Origin: Chloroflexia bacterium
GTDB taxonomy: Bacteria > Chloroflexota > Chloroflexia > Thermomicrobiales > UBA6265
DNA length: 13,660 nt
NCBI GenBank assembly: GCA_013696525.1
Contig: JACCYK010000059.1
Coordinates: 1-13,660 of the forward strand
Direction of reading: 5' to 3'
The position numbers and the translations under genes are program-made. The notes beneath the pieces were generated by a model. It saw only the letters and a list, made by a program, of their open reading frames with translations. It made no database searches and was not told the origin of the DNA. Below are positions 1-8,722 of this stretch, piece by piece (within the stretch, counting starts at the first letter, position 1; each line of letters begins with the position of its first letter).

Positions 1-178
1 CCCGTCGGCTGCTGGTCAAGTCCTACACACATGGCAGTTGTCCTTCATGATCATCGGCTCGCGCCGTGGCATGCCGCGCAGCCGCGGCCGGCAATGGGGG
101 TATCCTAACGCCTGAGGCCCAGGGCGAACGACCGCTGGGGCCGGGCCGAAAGCTGAGTGATGCGTGTCAGGAGCCCGC

Positions 179-766
179 GTGGAGCACGAGCCGAGCCGAA
201 GCCTGGCGGACACGGCCGGTGAGCCTAGCCCCGGCTCATGGACGTTGCGCCAAGTTCGGACGGAAGAACGGGCCCTGACGCAACGGCTGTTTGAGTTTTA
301 TCTCTATGACTTTAGCGAGCTCGAGCATTCCGATGTCGACGAGGAAGGATGGTTCCAGCCGAGCTCGCGGCCGTGGTTGGAGCGCTATTGGACCGAACCG
401 GGCAAGCACGCGTTGCTGCTCCGGGTCGATGGCAAGCCGGCCGGGTTCGTGCTCGTCGATGAGTCAAGCCCAATAACCGGTAGCGGTCAGCGGCGGTTCA
501 TCGGCGCCTTCTTTGTGACACGGGCCTATCGCCGCCGCGGTTTTGGCGCCGCCATGGCACTGGCGGTGTTCCAGCGGTTCCCCGGTGCGTGGCAACTCCT
601 TCAGGTCCGAGCCAACCCGGCGGCGCAAGCATTCTGGCGGCGAATTATCGGCGCCTATACCGGGGGGCGCTACCAGGAGCGGTGGGTGAGCGAGCGAGAG
701 ATAGTCCAAGAGTTCGACACGCGCGATCGAGCCAGCGATCGAGCCGCGGAGAGCGAAGGAGCCTAA
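179..766 (+). CDS. GNAT-family N-acetyltransferase
   Basis: The predicted protein has 195 residues and resembles a single-domain GNAT acetyltransferase, a family that moves an acetyl group from acetyl-CoA to an amine. What is visible: an N-terminal helix region (TLRQVRTEERALTQRLFEFY), a central strand pair around LLLRVDGKPAGFVLV, and the acetyl-CoA-binding segment IGAFFVTRAYRRRGFGAAMA, which matches the family's R/Q-x-x-G-x-G/A loop (RRRGFG). It ends with a VRANPAAQAFWRRIIGA stretch typical of motif B. The substrate cannot be read from the sequence. I chose the GTG at 179 because AGGAG at 169-173 lies 5 bp upstream; an in-frame GTG at 164 has no good ribosome binding site. The first 20 or so residues are low in structure, so a TTG near 245 is a further option. 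The gene is not part of the atp operon: a hairpin and a gap of about 240 bp follow. Confidence 0.8.
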   Translation: MEHEPSRSLADTAGEPSPGSWTLRQVRTEERALTQRLFEFYLYDFSELEHSDVDEEGWFQPSSRPWLERYWTEPGKHALLLRVDGKPAGFVLVDESSPITGSGQRRFIGAFFVTRAYRRRGFGAAMALAVFQRFPGAWQLLQVRANPAAQAFWRRIIGAYTGGRYQERWVSEREIVQEFDTRDRASDRAAESEGA

Positions 767-769
767 GGC

Positions 770-808
770 GCGGGAAGGGCTGATACCCGAGACGCTCAGC
801 CCGCCCGC
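770..808 (+). terminator. Hairpin after the acetyltransferase gene, likely terminator
   Basis: Four bases after the stop codon, GCGGG (770-774) and GGGCTGA (777-783) pair with TCAGCCC (796-802) and CCCGC (804-808), giving 12 bp with a small AA/G internal loop and a 12-base hairpin loop. No run of T follows, so it is not a classical Rho-independent terminator, but its place and strength suit transcript-end formation. The function is inferred. Confidence 0.5.
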
Positions 809-975
809 GGCGCGCCGGTGGCATAGGGTGTGCCGGAACATGATTGACGATCTGGCGCGATTCGCGGGAGTCCGGCCGCGGCGCGGGCACGGTTAGGGTA
901 GGATGCGGATTGGGCCATCGCGCCGGGTGCGTAGCCGGGTGGTGATGCCTGCCTGACACGCTCATGGTTCGAGTT

Positions 976-991
976 TGTGATATTATTCACA
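976..991. promoter_or_regulatory. CRP/FNR-type operator palindrome over the atp promoter
   Basis: TGTGA (976-980), six bases TATTAT (981-986) and TCACA (987-991) form a perfect palindrome with the spacing of the CRP consensus TGTGA-N6-TCACA. It sits in the only AT-rich patch of the gap before atpI and covers the putative -10 hexamer exactly. A regulator bound here would block RNA polymerase, so repression is the simplest reading. That a CRP/FNR-family protein binds here is inferred; the match of bases is seen directly. Confidence 0.55.
978..986 (+). promoter_or_regulatory. Extended -10 promoter element for the atp operon
   Basis: TG-A-TATTAT is an extended -10 (TGnTATAAT type) with a 5-of-6 hexamer. 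Extended -10 promoters need no strong -35, and none is seen at 16-18 bp; CTGACA at 953-958 is 22 bp away, too far. Transcription would start near 992-994, leaving a leader of only about 15 bases before the GTG at 1008. This is the only promoter-like sequence I see before the operon. Confidence 0.5.
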
Positions 992-1007
992 TCACTTGGG
1001 GTCGCCC

Positions 1008-1355
1008 GTGGCAACCGAACCGGCGCCGAAGGACACGAGGCAGTTGGAAGCCACCGGGGCGGCGGTTGGGCTTGGCTGTTCGATCGTCGTCACGCTGATC
1101 GGGCTGATCGCCGGCGGCGCCGCGCTTGACCGGTTGTTCGGGACGGGACCAACCCTCACCCTGATCGGGACCGCGCTCGCCCTCGTTGCCGCGGGCTACG
1201 AGCTCTACGAGCTGGCCCGGATCGGGCGGTCGGATCGCCCGCCAGGACCGCTTGGCAAACGGCTCGCGGCGATCACGGCAAACCGGTCGGCCAACCGGGC
1301 GGAGCCGCCGGTGGCGAGTCGGGTGGAGCAGACACGCATGGACGGCGAGGAGTAG
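1008..1355 (+). CDS. atpI: AtpI/AtpZ family protein of the ATP synthase operon
   Basis: A small membrane protein of 115 residues, first gene of the ATP synthase operon. Two hydrophobic segments are visible, GAAVGLGCSIVVTLIGLIAG and LTLIGTALALVAAGYELYEL, joined by a short loop with LDRLFGTGP, which fits the two-helix AtpZ/AtpI family (F0F1-ATPase subunit, putative Ca2+/Mg2+ transporter). Family members at this operon position are linked to c-ring assembly or Mg2+ supply. The C-terminal 35 residues are polar and Arg-rich, probably cytoplasmic. GTG at 1008 is preferred, with a weak GGGG 6 bp upstream; a TTG at 996 would add four residues but would lie only about 3 bases from the inferred transcription start. 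Its stop is 7 bp before atpB, so translation of the two may be coupled. Confidence 0.75.
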   Translation: MATEPAPKDTRQLEATGAAVGLGCSIVVTLIGLIAGGAALDRLFGTGPTLTLIGTALALVAAGYELYELARIGRSDRPPGPLGKRLAAITANRSANRAEPPVASRVEQTRMDGEE

Positions 1356-1362
1356 CGCCCGC

Positions 1363-2307
1363 ATGGAAGTTCACGTCTCAATTGCGGCCGAAACACTCTT
1401 CCACGTCGGACCAGTCCCGATCACTAACTCGTTCCTGACGATGCTGATCGTCATGGCCGTGATCCTCATTACCGGCACCGTGATCGCGCGCAAAGCGCGG
1501 GTGATCCCGGCGGGCCGATCCCAGGGCGTGGCCGAGCTGATCGTCGAGTTTTTGCTGAGCTTGGTCGAAAGCACCGCCGGCAAGGCGGCGGGGCGCCGCG
1601 TCTTCCCGCTGGTGGCCGGCATCTTCATCTTCATCCTGTTTGGGAATTTCTCCGGCTTGTTCCCCGGGGTGGGGACGATCGGCGTCTATCACAATGAGCC
1701 GGTGCTGGGCGACGAGCACGCGGCGCTGGACGTGGCCGAAGTGGTCAACCCGGGGCTCGGCTCGGTCGCGACCCTCGCCCAAGCCGAAACTGAAGCTGAC
1801 GCTGAAGCGGACCACGCGGTGCTGATCCCGCTCTTCCGCGCCCCGACCGCCGACCTGAACATGACCCTGGCCATGGCCCTGGTGACCTTTACCACGGTCC
1901 AGGTGCTGGGCGTCGGTTCCCACGGCCTGGTCGGCCGGATCAAGCACATGGCCGATCCCTGGTGGATTTTCCCGCTCGAGCTGATCCAGGAGTTCGCCCG
2001 CATCCTCTCGCTCTCGTTCCGGCTTTTCGGCAACGTCTTCGCCGGCGAGGTCTTGCTGGCGGTGATGGTCGGCATGGCAAACGCGATCAAGATCGCGGTC
2101 ATCCCGTTGCTGTTCCCGGTGGTCTTCCTCTTCCTCGAAGTCCTGTTCGGCACCATTCAAGCGCTCGTCTTCGCCCTCCTCACCCTCATCTATATCACGC
2201 TGGCGACGGCGGGGCATCACGAGGAGGAGCATCACGCGGCCGAACCCGGCCACGAGGCTGAGCCAGCGCCCGCGCGGCCGGTGGCCAGCGGTGCGGCGGG
2301 CGATTGA
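1363..2307 (+). CDS. atpB: F1Fo ATP synthase subunit a
   Basis: The stator channel subunit of Fo (314 residues), which passes protons to and from the c-ring. Membrane helices are visible around residues 20-42, 85-105, 165-182, 207-240, 244-262 and 264-284. The essential arginine is Arg220 in SFRLFGN (E. coli Arg210). By hand alignment Glu229, Glu259 and Gln266 (in IQALVF) match E. coli Glu219, His245 and Gln252. Two oddities: an extended loop of about 55 residues between helices 2 and 3 with an acidic run (AETEADAEADH), and a His/Glu-rich tail (GHHEEEHHAAEPGHEAEP) after the last helix. The start is the ATG at 1363, with GAGGAG at 1347-1352 ten bases upstream; the open frame extends further back but overlaps atpI and has no homology-like content there. 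Confidence 0.97.
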   Translation: MEVHVSIAAETLFHVGPVPITNSFLTMLIVMAVILITGTVIARKARVIPAGRSQGVAELIVEFLLSLVESTAGKAAGRRVFPLVAGIFIFILFGNFSGLFPGVGTIGVYHNEPVLGDEHAALDVAEVVNPGLGSVATLAQAETEADAEADHAVLIPLFRAPTADLNMTLAMALVTFTTVQVLGVGSHGLVGRIKHMADPWWIFPLELIQEFARILSLSFRLFGNVFAGEVLLAVMVGMANAIKIAVIPLLFPVVFLFLEVLFGTIQALVFALLTLIYITLATAGHHEEEHHAAEPGHEAEPAPARPVASGAAGD

Positions 2308-2319
2308 TCGACGGCGACG

Positions 2320-2353
2320 GGTGCCGGCGCGGATCGCTTCGCGCCCGGGCACC
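2320..2353 (+). promoter_or_regulatory. Stem-loop in the atpB-atpE gap
   Basis: GGTGCCGGCGCG (2320-2331) pairs with CGCGCC (2340-2345) and GGCACC (2348-2353): 12 bp with a 2-base bulge and an 8-base loop. It begins 12 bases after the atpB stop and has no following T-run. The 188-base gap from 2308 to 2495 holds no gene; it is the longest gap inside the operon and lies before the c-subunit gene, whose product is needed in many copies. A role in mRNA processing or stability is inferred. Confidence 0.5.
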
Positions 2354-2384
2354 TTGCATATGAGAACGAATCGAGCGCCAGGTT

Positions 2385-2445
2385 CATGGCGCCATGGTAT
2401 TGGTTCTAGGTTGGGAAACGGGCGGGACGACGGGGAGTCGTTCCC
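2385..2445 (+). promoter_or_regulatory. Second palindromic patch before atpE
   Basis: CATGGCGCCATG (2385-2396) is a perfect 12-base palindrome. Further on, GGGACGAC (2424-2431) pairs with GTCGTTCCC (2437-2445) with one bulged base and a 5-base loop. Both lie between the first stem-loop and the strong ribosome binding site of atpE (GGGGAGGAAG, 2481-2490). They may shape the long atpE leader; the 12-base palindrome could equally be a DNA-binding site. No function is proven. Confidence 0.3.
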
Positions 2446-2453
2446 GAGCGTGA

Positions 2454-2723
<270 letters not shown>

Positions 2724-2732
2724 GTCGTTTCG

Positions 2733-2780
2733 GCCGCACCGGATACCACGCCGCAAGCGGCGTCATCACGCCGGTGCGGC
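2733..2780 (+). promoter_or_regulatory. Nested double hairpin in the atpE-atpF gap
   Basis: GCCGCACCGG (2733-2742) pairs perfectly with CCGGTGCGGC (2771-2780). Inside it, ACGCCG (2748-2753) pairs with CGGCGT (2758-2763) around a CAAG loop. The two stems are joined by a symmetric internal loop. The element starts 9 bases after the atpE stop. It lacks a T-tract, so a 3'-end barrier or partial terminator that favours the atpE part of the message is an inference. Confidence 0.6.
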
Positions 2781-2815
2781 GCCGGGCTCAGGCGAGATAA
2801 GGAGGCATGTGGCCA

Positions 2816-3331
2816 ATGTTGGACAGCCTGGGGATCAATGGCTGGAACCTGCTTGTCCAGCTCATCGCGTTCATCATTTTCCTCTGGCTGCTGTGGCGCT
2901 TCGCCCTGGGCCCGATCACGCGGGTGATCGATGAACGTCAGGACCGAATTCGGGAGAGCGTCGAAGCGGCGGAGCGGATGAAGGCGGAGCTGGCGGCGAC
3001 GGCGGCCCGGAACGAAGAAGTGTTGGTCGAAGCCCGCCAGCAGGCGCAGCAAATCGTGGCCCAAGCTCGCGACGCGGGCGAGGCGACGCTGAACCGGGCG
3101 CGCGAGCAGGCCAACGCCCAGGCCGAGGAGTACCTCACCCGGGCCGAAGCGACCTTGCGTCAGGAAACGCAGCAAGCCCGCCAGCAACTTCGCCAAGAGG
3201 TCGCCGATCTGGCGGTGATGGCGGCGGGCCGCATCGTCCGCAAAGAACTCGATCCCGCGACCCAAACTCGCCTGATCGAAGAGACGCTGGCGGAAGCGGC
3301 GCCAGCGAACGGACGGAGTCGTGAGTCGTAG
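2816..3331 (+). CDS. atpF: F1Fo ATP synthase subunit b
   Basis: The peripheral-stalk subunit, 171 residues. One N-terminal membrane helix (about residues 7-30, WNLLVQLIAFIIFLWLLWRF) is followed by the conserved GPI-x-R-V-I-D-E-R-x-D-x-I stretch and a long Ala/Glu/Gln/Arg-rich coiled coil (about 40-145), then a C-terminal segment (MAAGRIVRKELD) that contacts delta. The start is the ATG at 2816: AAGGAGG (2799-2805) lies 10 bases upstream of it, but only 1 base before another in-frame ATG at 2807, which would be too close. The last four codons (S168-R-E-S171) and the TAG stop are written by the left arm of the GTCGTRA repeat element, so the native C terminus seems to have been replaced or extended by the repeat. 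Confidence 0.95.
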   Translation: MLDSLGINGWNLLVQLIAFIIFLWLLWRFALGPITRVIDERQDRIRESVEAAERMKAELAATAARNEEVLVEARQQAQQIVAQARDAGEATLNRAREQANAQAEEYLTRAEATLRQETQQARQQLRQEVADLAVMAAGRIVRKELDPATQTRLIEETLAEAAPANGRSRES

Positions 3332-3407
3332 GTCGTGAGTCGTAAGCCCATGGCCGCTGGAGGCTTGACGACCCGGCCCACCGACGGTTCACGACTCACG
3401 ACTCACG
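3318..3407. repeat. Inverted GTCGTRA heptad repeat element, copy 1 (atpF-atpH)
   Basis: Left arm: four tandem 7-mers GTCGTGA, GTCGTAG, GTCGTGA, GTCGTAA (3318-3345). Right arm: TTCACGA CTCACGA CTCACG (3388-3407), the same unit reversed. GTCGTGAGTCGT at 3332-3343 pairs perfectly with 3391-3402, and the identical 12-mer at 3318-3329 can pair instead, so alternative registers exist. The left arm overlaps the end of atpF and supplies its stop. The right arm abuts the atpH ribosome binding site GGAGGAG (3407-3413). The sequence ACCGACG (3380-3386) before the right arm recurs in copy 2. Confidence 0.85.
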
Positions 3408-3422
3408 GAGGAGAGACCCAAC

Positions 3423-3956
3423 GTGGCACGCGGTGCGGCAAAGCGTTACGCCCAAGCGGTGCTCAGCCTGGCGAAGGAGCGAGGCACGTTCGACGCTTGG
3501 CAGACTGACCTCGCCGGTCTCTCCGCGCTGATGAGCGATTCGGGCGCAGCCTCGTATTTCGCTAGCCCAAACGCGACCGAAGCACGGAAAATAGAGCTCC
3601 TGGACCAGGTTCTAGTCAATGGGCAACCAGAGGCCAAGAATCTGGCCCGCCTCCTCCTTGAGCGCGACCGGCTGAACGACCTGCCGGCGATCAACAAGCT
3701 GTTTGAGGACGGTATCAGGGCCGAGCGCGGCATCGTCGTGGCGGAGGTGACCACCGCCGAGCCATTGGGCGCGGTCGAGCAAGCCCTGGTCAAGGAACGG
3801 CTGGCCGCGATGACCGGCAAACAGGTCGAGTTGCGATTAGCGGTCGATCCCGAGATTATCGGCGGCATTATCGCCCGCATTGGCGATGTCTTAGTGGATG
3901 GCAGCGTGCTCAGCCGGCTCCGCCGGTTGCGGACGCGCCTGGCCGCGACCGGCTAA
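3423..3956 (+). CDS. atpH: F1Fo ATP synthase subunit delta
   Basis: The delta (OSCP) subunit, 177 residues, which joins the b stalk to the crown of F1. The N-terminal helical domain (about 1-105) opens with AAKRYAQAVLSLAKERG, the family's A-x-R-Y-A-x-A-L pattern. The C-terminal domain has VAEVTTAEPL and the diagnostic ending VDPEIIGGIIARIGDVLVDG followed by SVLSRLRRLRTRL. GTG start with GGAGGAG 9 bp upstream. It follows the first heptad-repeat element and is 91 bp before atpA. Confidence 0.95.
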   Translation: MARGAAKRYAQAVLSLAKERGTFDAWQTDLAGLSALMSDSGAASYFASPNATEARKIELLDQVLVNGQPEAKNLARLLLERDRLNDLPAINKLFEDGIRAERGIVVAEVTTAEPLGAVEQALVKERLAAMTGKQVELRLAVDPEIIGGIIARIGDVLVDGSVLSRLRRLRTRLAATG

Positions 3957-3975
3957 CCGAGGTCTGGAGTTCAGA

Positions 3976-3999
3976 TTGCCGCGGGGACGGTTTCGGCAA
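3976..3999 (+). promoter_or_regulatory. Small stem-loop in the atpH-atpA gap
   Basis: TTGCCG (3976-3981) pairs with CGGCAA (3994-3999) over a 12-base loop. At 6 bp it is the weakest of the operon's inter-gene hairpins and could arise by chance in GC-rich DNA. The atpA ribosome binding site (GAGGAG) follows near 4034-4039. Confidence 0.3.
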
Positions 4000-4035
4000 C
4001 AGCGGGATGCGGCCGACCCGGTCGCGCCACGGTAG

Positions 4036-5583
<1,548 letters not shown>

Positions 5584-5592
5584 CGATTTCTC

Positions 5593-5620
5593 CGCTGGCC
5601 GAACCCGGTTCGGACCAGCG
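5593..5620 (+). promoter_or_regulatory. Strong stem-loop in the atpA-atpG gap
   Basis: CGCTGGCCGAAC (5593-5604) pairs with GTTCGG (5608-5613) and CCAGCG (5615-5620): 12 bp with one bulged A and a CCG loop, starting 9 bases after the atpA stop. No T-run follows. The atpG ribosome binding site is 28 bases further on. Probably an mRNA stability or processing element; this is inferred. Confidence 0.55.
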
Positions 5621-5659
5621 TGCAGCTTGATACAGCACCGATGACACTGGAGGTCTAGA

Positions 5660-6526
5660 GTGGCCACCGCGCGCGAAATTCAACGCCGCATCCGCAGCGT
5701 TTCCAACATGTCGCAGGTGACGCGGGCGATGGAGATGGTGTCGGCGGCCAAGATGCGGAAAGCGCAACAGCGGGTGCTGGCCAGCCGGCCCTACAGCGAG
5801 CGCCTGGAAGCGGTCATCGCCGATCTGGCGTCGCTGAACCTCGATCCGGAGCATGCTGCCGCGTTTCCGCTCCTCCAACAACGCGAAGTGAAACGATCGG
5901 CCTTGATCGTGATCACGCCCGACCGCGGCCTGAACGGTGCCCTGAACTCGAACATCGTGCGCCGGGCCAGCCGCTATATCTTGAGCGAGGCGAACGTCCC
6001 GGTCGAGGTGATCGCGGCCGGCAAGAAGGGCCGGGACTTCATGGTTCGCACCCAACAGGATGTCGTCGCCGCGTTCGTCGGCCTGGGTGACAACGTCTCG
6101 CTCGACGATGTCCGCCCGATCGCCGACGTGGCCCTGACCGACTTCTACGCGGGGAAGGTCGATGCGGTCTTCGTGGTGTTCGCCGAGTACGTGAACACCA
6201 TCACTCAACGGCCCGAGGTCCGGCAGTTGCTGCCCATCACCCAACCGGAAGAGGCCGGCACCTACACCGACTATATCTTCGAGCCGAGCCCGGAAGCGGT
6301 GCTGCGCGACCTCCTGCCGCGCTATATCGAGATTCAACTTTACCAGGCGATCCTGGAATCGACCGCCTCCGAGCATTCGGCCCGGATGGTGGCGATGCGC
6401 AACGCCTCGGAGAACGCGAAAGAGCTGGCGGGTGACCTCCGGCTGTCGCTCAACAAGGCCCGCCAGGCCCAAATCACCCGCGAAGTCTCGGAAATTGCCG
6501 CCGGCGCCAACGCGGCGAACGCCTAA
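5660..6526 (+). CDS. atpG: F1Fo ATP synthase subunit gamma
   Basis: The central rotor shaft, 288 residues. The N-terminal coiled-coil helix carries the conserved REIQRRIRSVSNMSQVTRAM and MVSAAKMRKAQ signatures. The C-terminal helix has MRNASENAKELAGDLRLSLN, then KARQAQITREVSEIAAGANA, where gamma turns against the alpha3beta3 core. The middle Rossmann-like domain begins at SALIVITPDRGLNGALN. There is no redox-regulatory cysteine insert as in chloroplast gamma. GTG start with GGAGG (5649-5653) 6 bp upstream. It is followed by the second heptad-repeat element, which begins just after the TAA stop. Confidence 0.97.
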   Translation: MATAREIQRRIRSVSNMSQVTRAMEMVSAAKMRKAQQRVLASRPYSERLEAVIADLASLNLDPEHAAAFPLLQQREVKRSALIVITPDRGLNGALNSNIVRRASRYILSEANVPVEVIAAGKKGRDFMVRTQQDVVAAFVGLGDNVSLDDVRPIADVALTDFYAGKVDAVFVVFAEYVNTITQRPEVRQLLPITQPEEAGTYTDYIFEPSPEAVLRDLLPRYIEIQLYQAILESTASEHSARMVAMRNASENAKELAGDLRLSLNKARQAQITREVSEIAAGANAANA

Positions 6527-6527
6527 G

Positions 6528-8045
<1,518 letters not shown>

Positions 8046-8052
8046 GCAGTTC

Positions 8053-8070
8053 GTCCGGCTCGCGCCGGGC
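8053..8070 (+). promoter_or_regulatory. Small stem-loop in the atpD-atpC gap
   Basis: GTCCGGC (8053-8059) pairs with GCCGGGC (8064-8070) around TCGC: seven pairs, one of them G-U. Modest and possibly a chance structure. The atpC ribosome binding site GAGGG (8079-8083) follows. Confidence 0.3.
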
Positions 8071-8092
8071 GGGGAACCGAGGGTAGACCGAA

Positions 8093-8527
8093 ATGGCCAA
8101 GCTCCATGTCGAAATTGTGACCGGTGAACGTGTCATCCTGACCGAGGACGACGTGGATATGGTGATCGCGCCGGGGTCGGATGGCACGCTCGGTATCCTG
8201 CCGCGCCACGCGCCGCTGATTTCGACCCTTGACGCGGGCGAGCTGCGGATTAAGAAGGATGGCCGGGAAGAGTCGATCATCGTCTTCGGCGGCTTCATCG
8301 AAGTCACCCCGGAGAAGGTGATCGTGCTGGCTGATACCGCCGAGCGGGCCGAGGAAATCGACCTGGCCCGAGCCGAGGAATCCCGCCGGAGCGCGCAAAC
8401 CGCGATCACGAACCGCGAGTCGACCATGGAGCTGGAGCAAGCCGCGGACGCCCTGCGCCGCGCCAACATCCGTCTCCGGATCGGACAGCGCCGAGGATCG
8501 CGGCGTGGCTCGTCGGACAGTGGCTGA
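8093..8527 (+). CDS. atpC: F1Fo ATP synthase subunit epsilon
   Basis: The epsilon subunit, 144 residues, which couples gamma to the c-ring and inhibits ATP hydrolysis. The N-terminal beta-sandwich (1-85) has the signature APGSDGTLGILPRHAPL. The C-terminal part is a two-helix hairpin. At its start, Ile89-Asp90-x-x-Arg93-Ala94 (IDLARA) matches the I/L-D-x-x-R-A motif by which Bacillus PS3 epsilon binds ATP and switches between folded and extended forms, so ATP-sensed inhibition is plausible. The last dozen residues (RRGSRRGSSDSG) are a basic, disordered tail. It is the last gene of the operon. Confidence 0.95.
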   Translation: MAKLHVEIVTGERVILTEDDVDMVIAPGSDGTLGILPRHAPLISTLDAGELRIKKDGREESIIVFGGFIEVTPEKVIVLADTAERAEEIDLARAEESRRSAQTAITNRESTMELEQAADALRRANIRLRIGQRRGSRRGSSDSG

Positions 8528-8531
8528 TCGC

Positions 8532-8546
8532 GATTGGTAGCCAATC
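8532..8546 (+). promoter_or_regulatory. Small hairpin just after atpC
   Basis: GATTGG (8532-8537) pairs with CCAATC (8541-8546) around TAG, 4 bases past the stop. It is too weak to be the main terminator but may mark the message end together with the larger hairpin downstream. Confidence 0.3.
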
Positions 8547-8608
8547 CCGTCACCCCGGATGCCTCGGCAGAGTGACTTCCGGTGGGTTAACTACACGGCG
8601 AAGAACGT

Positions 8609-8637
8609 CCGAAGGAGGATCGCCGATCCTCCTTCGG
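8609..8637 (+). terminator. 13-bp perfect hairpin between the atp operon and murA
   Basis: A 13-base arm (8609-8621) pairs without mismatch with 8625-8637 around a GCC loop. This is the most stable simple hairpin in the window and sits in the 195-base gap after atpC. There is no T-run after it. It is the best candidate for ending the atp transcript, or for attenuation before murA, because its right arm contains CTCCTT, complementary to the murA ribosome binding site AAGGAG (8708-8713). Confidence 0.6.
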
Positions 8638-8722
8638 TGCGTCCGCGGTATGCTGTCATGTGCAGGACAAAACCGAATCGGCGATTCCTCGCTGACCGGT
8701 TGCCGCTAAGGAGTTGCGCAAC

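Noticed and set aside
116..142. Hairpin GGCCCAG/CTGGGGCC before the acetyltransferase
   Set aside because: It has a bulge, a 12-base loop and no T-run, and lies in GC-rich DNA where such pairs are frequent; no function is suggested by its position.
953..986. CTGACA as -35 partner of TATTAT
   Set aside because: The spacing is 22 bp, outside the usual 16-18 bp; the extended -10 reading does not need it.
1186..1362. Upstream extension of atpB over 59 codons
   Set aside because: It overlaps atpI in another frame, is Arg/Ser/Trp-rich without any subunit a features, and the ATG at 1363 has a good ribosome binding site.
3318..3407. CRISPR-like array in the heptad repeats
   Set aside because: The units are 7 bp, directly adjacent with no spacers, and arranged as an inverted pair, so this is not a CRISPR.
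8649..8654. TATGCT as a -10 for murA
   Set aside because: Only 4 of 6 match and there is no -35-like sequence at a fitting distance, so it cannot be told from chance.
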